Assembly: GCF_947331435.1 (NCBI RefSeq)
Contig: NZ_CAMZOF010000004.1
Coordinates: 1-64,000, forward strand
Direction of reading: 5' to 3'
Length of the DNA stretch: 64,000 nt
Source of the DNA: Pelagibius sp. Alg239-R121
Lineage (GTDB): Bacteria > Pseudomonadota > Alphaproteobacteria > Kiloniellales > Kiloniellaceae
The position numbers and the translations under genes are program-made. The notes under the pieces were generated by a model. It made no database searches. It saw only the letters and a program-made list of their open reading frames with translations, and was not told the DNA's origin. Positions 8,596-16,499 of this stretch are shown piece after piece; within the stretch, counting starts at the first letter, position 1, and each line of letters begins with the position of its first letter.

Positions 8596-9444
8596 GTGGA
8601 TCGTCGTGAAACCGTCGAAGTTTTCCGGGAACGGTTAACCGACGTTATTGAACGCTCGGGTCTGAGCCGATCCGCCTTCGCGGCATCAGCTGGCCTTGAC
8701 CGTTCGACGCTGTCGCAATTGTTGTCGTCCAACAACGACCGTCTGCCCCGGGCCGAGACCATTGCGGCTATCGCAGCAGCCCAGCAAGTCAGCGTAGATT
8801 GGCTGTTGGGGCTGAGCCAGATCGATCAGGAAGGCATCAATATCATGGGGCAGCCGCTGGAAATTGAATCCGGCGCTGGATCTCCCGTCGATGAGCGCTT
8901 GATCCGTTGGCATGCGGAGGCTGAGGGTTACAAGATTCGCTATGTGCCGTCGACCTTGCCGGATCTGCTGAAAACCGAGGCTGTCACACGCTACGAATAT
9001 CGTGATTATGCGCCGATTTCACCCGAGCGCGGGCTCGAACAGGCCTCTCATCGCCTGGAATACAGCCGGCGTCCGGAAACCGATCTTGAGGCTTGCTGTT
9101 CGTTTCAGTCGGTACAGGATTTCGCGCGAGGACATGGGATCTGGGGCGACTTTCCGGCAGAGTCGCGTCATGAGCAGCTGTTGGCGATGATGTCGTTGAT
9201 CGACGAACTCTACCCTGCCTTTCGCTGGTTCCTGTTCGATGGTTTACAGCGTTATTCTGTCCCCGTCACACTCTTTGGCCGGCAGAGGGCGGCGGCTTAT
9301 TTCGGCAATATGTACTTCGTGTTCAATTCGACCGAACATATCCGTGTCCTGAACCGGCATTTCGACGAGCTGATCCGTTCGGCGGTCATTCAGCCCACTG
9401 ACGTCATTGGGTTCTTGGAACGGCTCCTGTCGGATGTAAAGTGA
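8596..9444 (+). CDS. XRE-family helix-turn-helix regulator
   Basis: A DNA-binding protein of 283 residues. The N-terminal XRE helix-turn-helix is clear (SRSAFAASAGLDRSTLSQLL, then RAETIAAIAAAQQVSVDWLLGL). The rest (about residues 85-283) is an alpha-helical region of unknown function beginning near VDERLIRWHAEAEGYKIRYVP and ending with GFLERLL. The GTG at 8596 is chosen because GAGGAACAAAA precedes it; an upstream in-frame ATG at 8488 would add 36 atypical residues coded by AT-rich DNA. It lies about 75 bp upstream of the GFA and PhnD-like genes on the same strand, so it may regulate or be co-transcribed with them. Large XRE proteins of this kind often sense a small ligand with the C-terminal part. 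Confidence 0.82.
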   Translation: MDRRETVEVFRERLTDVIERSGLSRSAFAASAGLDRSTLSQLLSSNNDRLPRAETIAAIAAAQQVSVDWLLGLSQIDQEGINIMGQPLEIESGAGSPVDERLIRWHAEAEGYKIRYVPSTLPDLLKTEAVTRYEYRDYAPISPERGLEQASHRLEYSRRPETDLEACCSFQSVQDFARGHGIWGDFPAESRHEQLLAMMSLIDELYPAFRWFLFDGLQRYSVPVTLFGRQRAAAYFGNMYFVFNSTEHIRVLNRHFDELIRSAVIQPTDVIGFLERLLSDVK

Positions 9445-9518
9445 AGCGAAGACACAGAAAGTGATCGCAAATCAGTCGCCTAGGCGATCGTCAATCCTGA
9501 AAGGATGGAGTTAGAAAA

Positions 9519-10049
9519 ATGCGTGAGGAGATGGAAGGGGTTGAAGACAGGGAGGATGAGCAGCCGAGTGCGACTGGTGGCTGCTTGTGCGGAGCCGTGC
9601 GCTATCAACTCTTCGGCCCATTGCGCGATGTGGTCAACTGCCACTGCGGCCAGTGTCTGAGAACCCACGGCAACTTCGCCGCCTATTCCAAGGTGAAGCG
9701 CGCCGCATTCAAATTTGTCGAGCGGCAGGGTTTGCGCTGGTATGGCTCGTCCGACCGTGCCCGACGGGGATTCTGTCGGCACTGCGGATCGTCGTTGCTC
9801 TGGGAACGATCGGATGGAGACGCGATATCCGTATCGGCGGGAAGCATTGATCGTCCGACCGGCTTGAAAACAACACATGACATTTTTGTCTCGGATAAGG
9901 GTGACTACTACGAACTCGCGCCAGGCACCGACATTATCCTTCATGGCGGTTTATCAAAGGAAAAAGAAGGCTCTGCCGCCTTCGGTGCGCATGCAGGAGG
10001 ACAAGCACTCGCGGGAATGTCCGATAGGGATTCAGGGGATCGGGAATGA
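9519..10049 (+). CDS. GFA/CENP-V domain zinc protein
   Basis: A 176-residue protein of the glutathione-dependent formaldehyde-activating (GFA) family. The zinc ligands are the expected cysteines: C22-x-C24 (GCLCGAVRY), C41-x-C43-x2-C46 (CHCGQC) and C86-x2-C89 (CRHCGSSLLWE). The family name comes from a spontaneous glutathione-formaldehyde reaction whose enzymatic status is disputed, so catalytic assignment is uncertain. The C-terminal tail (about residues 130-176) extends beyond the domain and is charged. Its stop overlaps the next gene's start in an ATGA arrangement, indicating translational coupling to the PhnD-like protein. The local pairing with an XRE regulator suggests a small detoxification or sensing unit. 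Confidence 0.88.
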   Translation: MREEMEGVEDREDEQPSATGGCLCGAVRYQLFGPLRDVVNCHCGQCLRTHGNFAAYSKVKRAAFKFVERQGLRWYGSSDRARRGFCRHCGSSLLWERSDGDAISVSAGSIDRPTGLKTTHDIFVSDKGDYYELAPGTDIILHGGLSKEKEGSAAFGAHAGGQALAGMSDRDSGDRE

Positions 10050-10864
10050 GTGGCGCAATAGGACACGCCAGCCTGGCAATGTACGCTATGCCCGAGTTCC
10101 AAAGGGCGAACGAAAGTTGGTGGAAGGGACTGTCGCAGGCGATGGTCGCCGAGGGCGTCGATGGCGTTCCCGAACGCCTGGCTGAAGCCTCAAACTTGAA
10201 GGCCCATTGGACTAAACCTGATCTCTTGTTCAGCCAAACCTGTGGTTATCCACTGATGCACGGCCTGGCCGGCAAAGTCACCGTGATTGCGACCCCCGGT
10301 TACGACTGCCATGGTTGTGAGGGCAGCAACTACTGTAGTTTCATTCTTGTGCGTGAGAACGAGACCGCTGCTGGGCTGTCCGATTTGATTGGACGGTCTG
10401 CTGTTGTGAATTCTCATGATTCCCAGTCAGGCTTTTCGGCGCTTCGGGCTGCAATAGCGCCATTTGCCACCGACGGGCGGTTTTTCTCGAGTGTGGGCGT
10501 GAGCGGCGGACATATGGCCAGCATGGCTGAGGTGAAGGCTGGAAACGCCGATGTCTGCTCCGTCGACGCTGTTACCTATGCTCTGGCGGCGCGATACCGG
10601 CCCTCTGCAACTGAAGGTCTCCGTGTTTTGGCGTTCAGCCCCCAGGCGCCCGGTCTTCCCTACATAACAGCGGGTGGGACAGGAAAAGACCGCTTACAGC
10701 GGATCCGCGCGGCGCTCTTTTCGGCGATAGAAGATCCGAAGTTGGCAGATACGCGCGAAGCTTTGCTTATTGAGCGTGCGGAGGTTCTGCCTAACAAGGC
10801 TTACGACCGGATCCTGTATCTGGAAAACGAGGCGATTGCACTAGGCTATGCAGATGTCGCGTGA
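10046..10864 (+). CDS. PhnD/SsuA-like substrate-binding domain without signal peptide
   Basis: A 272-residue periplasmic-binding-protein fold of the phosphonate-type PhnD superfamily. Visible features are a ligand-region GYPLMHGLAGKVTVIATPGY, a Cys-bearing GCEGSNYCSF stretch, VVNSHDSQSGF at the hinge, GVSGGHMASMAEVKAGNADV and CSVDAVTYAL. The N-terminus (MSGAIGHASLAMYAMPEFQ) is not a signal peptide and there is no lipobox, so the protein is probably cytoplasmic. There are no ABC permease or ATPase genes beside it. It starts inside the GFA gene's stop (ATGA), so the two are coupled. A cytoplasmic binding domain could act as a sensor, a scavenger or an enzyme; I cannot choose between these from sequence. 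Confidence 0.82.
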   Translation: MSGAIGHASLAMYAMPEFQRANESWWKGLSQAMVAEGVDGVPERLAEASNLKAHWTKPDLLFSQTCGYPLMHGLAGKVTVIATPGYDCHGCEGSNYCSFILVRENETAAGLSDLIGRSAVVNSHDSQSGFSALRAAIAPFATDGRFFSSVGVSGGHMASMAEVKAGNADVCSVDAVTYALAARYRPSATEGLRVLAFSPQAPGLPYITAGGTGKDRLQRIRAALFSAIEDPKLADTREALLIERAEVLPNKAYDRILYLENEAIALGYADVA

Positions 10865-10914
10865 ATCAGCCCGCAATTAGTCGTGGAGCCTGTTATTTTT
10901 TAGCGACTCAAACG

Positions 10915-11604
10915 CTAGCTGCGATGACGGCTGCGCCGCAGCAAAATGCCCAGTCCCAGCAGAGCGGCAAACATCAGCGAGAGCGTGCCAGGCTCATTGA
11001 CCTTGGCAGGCAAAGCTGCCGCTGACGCATTGGAAATGAGAATGTTGTCGATTCCGAAACCGTCCGCGACCGGGGTTGAGAACATGAGGCTGGAAACAAA
11101 TTGCCCGGTTTCAAGGATGAACCCAAAAAAACCGTTCGAGATGCCGGGTGTGATCGACTGGCTACCGAGTTGAGTCGTGTAACTGATAACGGTGCTGCGA
11201 TCCATTTCCCGGAAATTTGCGCCAAAGGCTCTTGTTGGTTCATCAAATGTCAGAGTGACGGTTGTCGATCCACCGCTTAATGTTTGTAGATAGAGGCCAG
11301 CATAAGGCGTGAAATTGGGCGCTGTCGTTGGGAAGGTAACGGGACTCACCTCAACCTTGTTGAGTTGATTGTGTGCTGGTCCGGACGACGAAAAGGATAA
11401 GGGGCCGACATCTAGTGACGAATTCTGGAAAAAGGCGTCGACTCCAAAACTATTAAAATCCACACGAGCGTCAACAGACCCGCCGAGTTGATTCACGAAA
11501 CCGATCGGGCTGGTATAGGTCATCGGTCCAGCGACGCTGCTGCCCGACGTCGTCGTCAGGCTCGCAGCCGCGATCATGAGAGATAGAGCAACACCTTTGG
11601 TCAT
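10915..11604 (-). CDS. Secreted protein with PEP-CTERM-like tail
   Basis: A 229-residue exported protein. The signal peptide (VALSLMIAAASLTTTSGSSVAG) is followed by a beta-rich, Ser/Thr/Asn-rich mature part with no Cys. Near the end comes NEPGTLSL, a hydrophobic helix (MFAALLGLGILL) and RRSRHRS. This is a PEP-CTERM-like sorting signal with NEP in place of the more usual VPEP. The central part (TVTLTFDEPTRAFGANFREMD and FGIDNILISN) resembles the beta-sandwich found in many PEP-CTERM proteins. It is the second such protein in the window; the first, at 3996-4799, is not similar beyond the tail. No exosortase is present. It is convergent with the PhnD-like gene. Confidence 0.75.
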   Translation of the reverse strand: MTKGVALSLMIAAASLTTTSGSSVAGPMTYTSPIGFVNQLGGSVDARVDFNSFGVDAFFQNSSLDVGPLSFSSSGPAHNQLNKVEVSPVTFPTTAPNFTPYAGLYLQTLSGGSTTVTLTFDEPTRAFGANFREMDRSTVISYTTQLGSQSITPGISNGFFGFILETGQFVSSLMFSTPVADGFGIDNILISNASAAALPAKVNEPGTLSLMFAALLGLGILLRRSRHRS

Positions 11605-12071
11605 GAAAAGCTACCTTCTTAACACGCAGGGTCGGCCTGATACCCAGGGCAAACGCGCGTTGCAGGTCATGACTGTTGCCAGACCCCACGAATGCGCTAT
11701 GCAGAGAACCGCCGATCCCCGAAAAGCCTCAGCTACCAATTCCTGTAGCTGTTTCTTCAATACGTCTAAAAAGCATGACGCTTTTTATCTATCTGACTTG
11801 TTTTAGTGCCCAAATGTTAAGATTTGGTTTTTACGATTTCTTAATTTTAGAATTCGTTAACAGGTAATTCGCGCTTAAGGGGAGAATTCGAAACGGTGGA
11901 GATTTCCAGTCCTGGCGTTGAAAGAAGAACGCGTCAGCAGGCCTGTGGAGGTTCCTGACTGGACCATTCAATAATGATCGCACCTTAGATAAGACAGGAT
12001 GTGGACGGAATAACGGGTGCGATGATCCTCTTGCAAAGGTGCGGAGGTTCAACGCATGTGCGGCGATTATA
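11605..12071. other. Gene-free gap, upstream of a PEP-CTERM gene
   Basis: About 470 bases with no credible gene. It contains the promoter region of the leftward PEP-CTERM gene. A short hairpin at 11769-11787 (AAAAAGC, loop ATGAC, GCTTTTT) could be a weak bidirectional terminator. An AT-rich tract follows at about 11800-11880. Confidence 0.4.
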
Positions 12072-12452
12072 TCAGGTTTCGTCGCCGCGGATCCGAAGCA
12101 CCCAGAGCAGGTTCACAATCACACCTTTCACCCGCGGTAGAAGCAGCAGGGTCAGTAAAAGTGTCAGAGTCGGCCAGACCGCCATGTGGACCCAAAATTC
12201 CGGCGGCGAAGTCTGCTCTAAGTAAAGGATCGAGGGCACGATCATGTGCCCGACGATCAGAATTGTAAAATATGGCGGAATATCATCGGCGCGGATGTGC
12301 CCCAACGGCTCACCGCAGTGCGAGCAACTGTCCGCAACCTTCACATACCCTTTGAAAGACTTCCCAATCCCGCAAGATGGGCAGCGGCGCAAGAGCCCCC
12401 GAAACAAGGAAAGAAGCATGGGGCGCTTTGTTTCGGAAGCCATATATGCCAT
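12072..12452 (-). CDS. DUF983 family membrane protein
   Basis: A 126-residue member of the DUF983 family. Two CxxC pairs at the N-terminus (RRCPSCGIGKSF and DSCSHCGEPLGH) form a probable zinc ribbon. RADDIPPYFTILIVGHMIVP then opens two or three membrane helices (VHMAVWPTLTLLLTLLLLP and a last one), with a charged C-terminus. The family has no assigned biochemical function. ATG 12452 is preferred over more distal starts because it begins just outside the neighbouring pentapeptide gene and keeps the typical short lead before RRCPSC; ATG 12443 is an alternative. It follows the pentapeptide gene on the same strand by 25 bases, so they are probably co-transcribed. Confidence 0.82.
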   Translation of the reverse strand: MAYMASETKRPMLLSLFRGLLRRCPSCGIGKSFKGYVKVADSCSHCGEPLGHIRADDIPPYFTILIVGHMIVPSILYLEQTSPPEFWVHMAVWPTLTLLLTLLLLPRVKGVIVNLLWVLRIRGDET

Positions 12453-12477
12453 TGGGATGCTTATCTTTCGAAGGGGA

Positions 12478-13086
12478 TTACGATGACCTGCAAGACAGAG
12501 CCGTATGTAATGCCTTTGGAGAGATTTTGCACCCAATAAGATTTGCTCGCCAGAAGTCGGTGCCCTTTAGTTTCGCACCCGTCAGTACGGCGTCACGCAG
12601 GTCGGCGTCACTTAAATCTGCCCCACTCAGATCGGCACCGGAAAGATTAGCGCCTTGAAGATTGGCCCGGACCAGGTTTGCGTTTTGAAGATTTGCCTTC
12701 CCCAAATCTGCGAAGGAAAGATCTGCTTCGGCGATATCAGCATGCGGCAGTGCGGCATTTGGTATCTTTAAGCCGGCAAGATTCAGGCGGTTCAGATTGG
12801 CCCGACTCCCGTCTTTTCCGTTCTGCAGCCAAATGTGATGCCCTGCCATAATATGCAGGAGTTGTCGTGCCTTAGCAGATTTCAAGGAGTTAGTGTCGCT
12901 GGATTTCCCGCTTTTGGCTTCCGCTGGTTTTTCGATTAACAAGGTGTCATCCGGCAGGCGGGTACAGACATACTTTACCCGTAGCTGCCGACGGGCGTCG
13001 GCTTCATTGGTGGCGATGACCTCGCCGGTATTCGACCCTTCGTCTTGGTCAAATGTCAGGCGGTATACAAATGTTTTCTTTGCCAT
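12478..13086 (-). CDS. Pentapeptide-repeat protein
   Basis: A 202-residue protein. Residues about 95-190 are pentapeptide repeats of the A(D/N)Lxx type (ADLSFADLGKANLQNANLVR, GANLSGADLSGADLSDADLR), predicted to fold as a right-handed quadrilateral beta-helix. The first 90 residues form a separate domain: MAKKTFVYRLTFDQDEGSNT resembles a small DNA- or nucleotide-independent beta fold with ATNEADARRQLRVKY, and a basic linker joins it to the repeats. Some pentapeptide proteins mimic DNA and inhibit gyrase, but most have no known role, and nothing here shows gyrase binding. It is cytoplasmic, without a signal peptide. It lies upstream of the DUF983 gene in a likely two-gene unit. Confidence 0.85.
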   Translation of the reverse strand: MAKKTFVYRLTFDQDEGSNTGEVIATNEADARRQLRVKYVCTRLPDDTLLIEKPAEAKSGKSSDTNSLKSAKARQLLHIMAGHHIWLQNGKDGSRANLNRLNLAGLKIPNAALPHADIAEADLSFADLGKANLQNANLVRANLQGANLSGADLSGADLSDADLRDAVLTGAKLKGTDFWRANLIGCKISPKALHTALSCRSS

Positions 13087-13323
13087 AGGGGACTCCCTCG
13101 CTCAGGCCCGTCTTGTCAAAATTGCAAACCGCCGGACTGTTGGATTGGCTTCGGCCGCGCGGTTTTGACGCAGGCATAGACCGCAATATCCAGGTGGCGG
13201 AGTTCGTTAACCATAACGTAGAGGCCTTAGAAAGTTGTTAACGCGCTCCCCAAAACACCGCGGCTGATTTGAGAAATTTTTGACTGCTGACCAGGTTGCT
13301 GCAAGAAGTGCCGGATAAGTGAC

Positions 13324-13350
13324 TTGACATAATTGAACGATCGTTCCAGT
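13324..13350 (+). promoter_or_regulatory. Promoter with palindromic operator before the peroxiredoxin-like gene
   Basis: TTGACA at 13324-13329 looks like a -35 element. The perfect 12-base palindrome GAACGATCGTTC (13335-13346) occupies the spacer, followed by a poor -10 candidate (GTTATG). The layout is typical of a TetR-type repressor site occluding a promoter. The regulator is not adjacent. The transcription unit would be the gene starting at 13384. Confidence 0.5.
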
Positions 13351-13383
13351 TATGCAGCAACTTAGATCTGAAGGAAGCCTGTC

Positions 13384-13950
13384 ATGAGCACGATCACTCC
13401 ACTGTTTCCCCGTCAAGCCGTTCCATCGCTGGATTTACCGACTGTTGGTGGCGGTACCTGGTCGCTTGCCGATCAAAAGCCTGAAAACTTCACCATGCTG
13501 GTGGTTTACCGCGGTCTCCACTGCCCGATCTGCTCGATGTACCTCGGTGATCTCAATCAAAAGCTTGAGCAGTTTGCCGAGCGCGGCGTTTCGGTTTTCG
13601 TTGCGTCGAGTGACGATGCGGATCGTGCCACCGAAGCCAAGGAGAAGTGGAAGCTCGACAAACTGACGCTGGGATATGGCCTCAGCTTGGACAAGGCCCG
13701 CGAGTGGGGGCTCTACGTTTCCGCTGGTATCGGCACGACGTCGATCGGCATTGAAGAGCCTGCAATGTTCAGTGAGCCGGGTATCTTTCTGATTCGTCCG
13801 GATGGGACTCTTTACTTCGGCAGCGTTCAGACCATGCCTTTTGCCCGTCCGGCCTTCGGCGACATTCTCAAGGCCTTGGATTTCGTAATTGCAAAAGGGT
13901 ACCCCGCACGAGGCGAGGTTCTTAATCATCAGGCGCAGGCTGCCGAATAG
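13384..13950 (+). CDS. Peroxiredoxin-like (AhpC/TSA) protein
   Basis: A 188-residue thioredoxin-fold protein of the peroxiredoxin-like family. The redox motif is C47-P-I-C50 (YRGLHCPICSMYLGDL), a CxxC arrangement rather than the single peroxidatic Cys of classical 2-Cys enzymes. The rest of the fold is visible in GVSVFVASSDDADRA and IFLIRPDGTLYFGSVQTMPFAR. No signal peptide is present. AAGGAAG precedes the ATG by eight bases. It is a single-gene unit behind a palindromic operator and ahead of a strong terminator. The family is expected to reduce peroxides or disulphides; the actual substrate is unknown. Regulation by a TetR-type repressor responding to oxidants or electrophiles is an inference from the operator. 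Confidence 0.85.
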   Translation: MSTITPLFPRQAVPSLDLPTVGGGTWSLADQKPENFTMLVVYRGLHCPICSMYLGDLNQKLEQFAERGVSVFVASSDDADRATEAKEKWKLDKLTLGYGLSLDKAREWGLYVSAGIGTTSIGIEEPAMFSEPGIFLIRPDGTLYFGSVQTMPFARPAFGDILKALDFVIAKGYPARGEVLNHQAQAAE

Positions 13951-14040
13951 GCATTTTCACTCGAGCAACGTGACGGAACAAATGCTTGCCGTTTGAAAGA
14001 CGGCAATCGCTATCATCGTCTTATGTGCAAATCAGCAATG

Positions 14041-14072
14041 AGGGCTCTCCTATTTGAGGAGAGCCCTTTTTT
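14041..14072 (+). terminator. Rho-independent terminator after the peroxiredoxin-like gene
   Basis: A perfect 11-base-pair stem (AGGGCTCTCCT at 14041-14051, AGGAGAGCCCT at 14057-14067) with loop ATTTG is followed by a run of T. It ends the transcript of the gene at 13384-13950. A second small inverted repeat (TTGCCGT...ACGGCAA) lies about 40 bases upstream. Confidence 0.9.
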
Positions 14073-14133
14073 GCTTTTATTGCTTCACCGAATGGGAAAC
14101 GACTCGGGGGGAAGTCGGGGAGTCTGGCCGGAG

Positions 14134-14179
14134 GCTCCGGGAAGAACACCCGGGTTCGAGCCATCCAATTGAGGGATGG
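14134..14179. ncRNA. Two tandem stem-loops, possible structured RNA
   Basis: Two hairpins stand side by side: an interrupted stem formed by GGCTC-CGGG (14133-14141) with CCCG and GAGCC (14049 offset region 14149-14162), and CCATCC (14161-14166) with GGATGG (14174-14179). They lie between a terminator on each strand and inside a gene-free region. They could be part of a small RNA ending at the leftward terminator region or at 14041. No known RNA family was recognised. Confidence 0.25.
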
Positions 14180-14194
14180 CTTGGAAAGATGCAG

Positions 14195-14225
14195 AAAAAA
14201 TAAAACCCCGGCGGAGTCGCCGGGG
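14195..14225 (-). terminator. Leftward rho-independent terminator with no gene upstream
   Basis: Read leftward, CCCCGGC (14225-14219) pairs perfectly with GCCGGGG (14212-14206) around GACTCC and is followed by TTTTATTTTTT. It is a textbook terminator for a leftward transcript, yet no protein gene lies to its right on that strand before 15199. A small RNA transcribed leftward from within 14230-15190 is the simplest explanation. Confidence 0.65.
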
Positions 14226-14279
14226 CAGAAGTAGTGAGTCGGAGTGACAGGGTAGAATTCAGCGACTCAAACACGGGGT

Positions 14280-15198
14280 GTGTTAGAATTTAGATGAGGA
14301 TGAAACTTGAATTTTCAAGAGGTTGCCGAACCAAGCCGAGTGATCATGACGAAACGGGCTCTTCTTTAATGGTCATGAGATTCGACCGTACGCGAATTAT
14401 ACACAGCATGTCGATCCGCGTTAGTGGATCCTCCGACTGAGGTGACCTCTGGTCAAAATTAAGTCTCTGATGTAGTAAGTTTTCGAAAATATCATAAATA
14501 ACAATGCACTAGATAAATTTTTACCTTTGTAAATAAAACTTAATGATGTGTGAAACGTCAGCCGATACAGCGAATCAGCGTAAAATTCTCAACAAATTTA
14601 TCCACACCCTAATCAGATCAATCGGACGACTTAATATCCACCCGATTACAACGGCACATACCCCGCACAACCGACATGTGTAAGAGGCTTATGCAGTTCA
14701 TAGATGGCGACAGGACTGTTTTGCTTTGGATTGATCCAGGATGTTTTCGTGGGTTGGCCAGTAACTCTTCTTCACGTGTTTTACTCTGTAGATGCCTTAT
14801 CTGACTGATTCGAATATTTGACCGGCGAAAAGGTCAGTTAAAACAAATTTTTATCGGAAGACCTGGGGATACTTCTGCGAATTTCCACTCAGCGAGGCGA
14901 TCTGATAAGCAGCAAATTCAGAGGCCTGGCACCGGGGCCTTTGCCGCATTGCGTGCAGTTTAATTCTGCCATAACCGACTGTATCTCTGGTGTTCGTAGT
15001 AATGGGCCTCGGTCAAGCGAGAAGCTGGGCAACTTCATCCGAATAACCGCTACTGACTTAGTAGTGGAGATGAAAAGAAAATTAGTTTGGTGAATGAAGC
15101 AACGTCGAAGGTAACAAAATATTTACCAAGTGAGTTTAAACGATACGCCACCAAGGCGTGAATCGCCGGACCTTACTTCATAATTTTGAGGATTTAGA
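14280..15198. other. AT-rich gene-free region with two consensus DnaA boxes
   Basis: About 900 bases with no credible gene. TTATACACA at 14397-14405 and TTATCCACA at 14598-14606 match the DnaA-box consensus exactly, and a weaker relative (ATATCCACC) lies near 14635. Between the boxes, 14458-14560 is strongly AT-rich. The right part must hold the promoter of the histone-like gene. This could be a replication origin or a DnaA-titrating or DnaA-regulated site, or chance. Confidence 0.35.
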
Positions 15199-16467
15199 AT
15201 GGTTGCGAAAAAACGGACGGCGACGCCTCGGGCTACTGCCAAGGCTAAACCGGCAAAAGTAACGAAGGCCGCTGCGAAACCAGCTGCTCGTAAGACGGCT
15301 GCTGCTAAAAAGCCAGTCGCTAAGAAAACCGTTGCTGCTAAGAAGCCAGTCGCTAAGAAGGCTGTAGCTAAGAAGCCAGTCGTCAAAAAGACTGCTGCTA
15401 AAAAGCCGGTCGTCAAGAAGGCTGTAGCTAAGAAGCCGGTCGCCAAGAAGACTGCGGCTAAGAAGCCAGTCGCCAAGAAGACTGCGGCTAAGAAGCCAGT
15501 CGCCAAGAAGACTGCAGCTAAGAAGCCTGTAGCCAAGAAGACTGCGGCTAAGAAGCCAGTAGCAAAGAAGACTGCAGCTAAGAAGCCGGTCGCCAAGAAG
15601 TCTGCTGCTAAGAAGCCAGTCGCTAAGAAGTCTGCTGCTAAGAAGCCAGTCGCTAAGAAGACTGCTGCTAAGAAGCCAGTCGCCAAGAAGACTGCAGCTA
15701 AGAAGCCGGTCGCCAAGAAGACTGCAGCTAAGAAGCCAGTCGCCAAGAAGACTGCAGCTAAGAAGCCAGTCGCTAAGAAGACTGCTGCTAAGAAGCCAGT
15801 AGCTAAGAAGCCTGCTGCTAAGAAGCCGGTAGCAAAGAAGACTGCGGCCAAGAAGCCGGTTGCTAAGAAGGCTGCAGCTAAGAAGCCCGCTGCTAAGAAG
15901 ACAGATGCTAACAAGACTGCAGCCAAGAAGCCGGCTGCTAAGAAGGCCGCTGCTAAGAAGCCAGTTGCTCGCAAGACGGCAGCCAAGAAGCCAGCTGCTA
16001 AGAAGGCCGCTGCTAAGAAGCCAGTTGCTCGCAAGACGGCAGCCAAGAAGCCAGCTGCTAAGAAGGCCGCTGCTAAGAAGCCAGTTGCTCGCAAGACTGC
16101 AGCCAAGAAGCCGGTTGCTAAAAAGGCCGCTGCTAAGAAGCCAGTTGCCCGCAAGACGGCAGCCAAGAAGCCGGCCGCTAAGAAGGCCGCTGCTAAGAAG
16201 CCAGTTGCTCGTAAGACGGCAGCCAAGAAGCCGGCTGCTAAGAAGGCCGCTGCTAAGAAGCCAGTTGCTCGCAAGACGGCAGCCAAGAAGCCTGCCGTTC
16301 GCAAGGTTGTCGCTAAGAAGCCGATGGCCAAGGCCGCTATTGCTAAGAAGCCGATTGCGCGTAAAGCTGTCACCAAGCGTCCGTCTGCTACTAAGGCTGC
16401 GGTCAAACGCCCAGTGTCGGTAAAACCCTTTCGTTATGTATGGTCGAATGGTGCTGTCAGCCGGTAA
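15199..16467 (+). CDS. Histone H1-like Lys/Ala-rich repeat protein
   Basis: A 422-residue, extremely basic protein built almost entirely of Lys, Ala, Pro, Val, Thr and Arg. After a short lead ([20 protein letters not shown]) the body is a decapeptide repeat of the [10 protein letters not shown] type to about residue 230. It then changes to a 20-residue unit alternating [10 protein letters not shown] with [10 protein letters not shown] to about residue 375. The tail ([19 protein letters not shown]) is non-repetitive and contains the only aromatic residues. It resembles the C-terminal domain of histone H1 and bacterial AlgP/Hc-type proteins, which bind DNA and condense or organise it. It is expected in the nucleoid. 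A perfect rho-independent terminator follows it. Copy number of repeats is likely to vary between strains. Confidence 0.88.
   Translation: MVAKKRTATPRATAKAKPAKVTKAAAKPAARKTAAAKKPVAKKTVAAKKPVAKKAVAKKPVVKKTAAKKPVVKKAVAKKPVAKKTAAKKPVAKKTAAKKPVAKKTAAKKPVAKKTAAKKPVAKKTAAKKPVAKKSAAKKPVAKKSAAKKPVAKKTAAKKPVAKKTAAKKPVAKKTAAKKPVAKKTAAKKPVAKKTAAKKPVAKKPAAKKPVAKKTAAKKPVAKKAAAKKPAAKKTDANKTAAKKPAAKKAAAKKPVARKTAAKKPAAKKAAAKKPVARKTAAKKPAAKKAAAKKPVARKTAAKKPVAKKAAAKKPVARKTAAKKPAAKKAAAKKPVARKTAAKKPAAKKAAAKKPVARKTAAKKPAVRKVVAKKPMAKAAIAKKPIARKAVTKRPSATKAAVKRPVSVKPFRYVWSNGAVSR
15961..16260 (+). repeat. Five in-register 60-bp tandem repeats inside the H1-like gene
   Basis: Five consecutive 60-base units, each beginning CCAGTTGC and ending GCTGCTAAGAAG, encode the 20-residue repeat. 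The first two units (15961-16020 and 16021-16080) are identical base for base and the others differ at a few positions. Upstream (15421-15840) the repeat period is 30 bases and the copies are more diverged. Recent unit duplication is the likely cause. Confidence 0.95.
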
Positions 16468-16499
16468 TCTATCGGCGGCAAGAGCATATCGCTCATAAG

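Noticed and set aside
14230-14290. tRNA-like 3' end (GAATTCTACCCTGTCACTCC region read leftward)
   Set aside because: No cloverleaf could be completed, and the acceptor and anticodon arms are missing. It is at most a chance resemblance upstream of the terminator.
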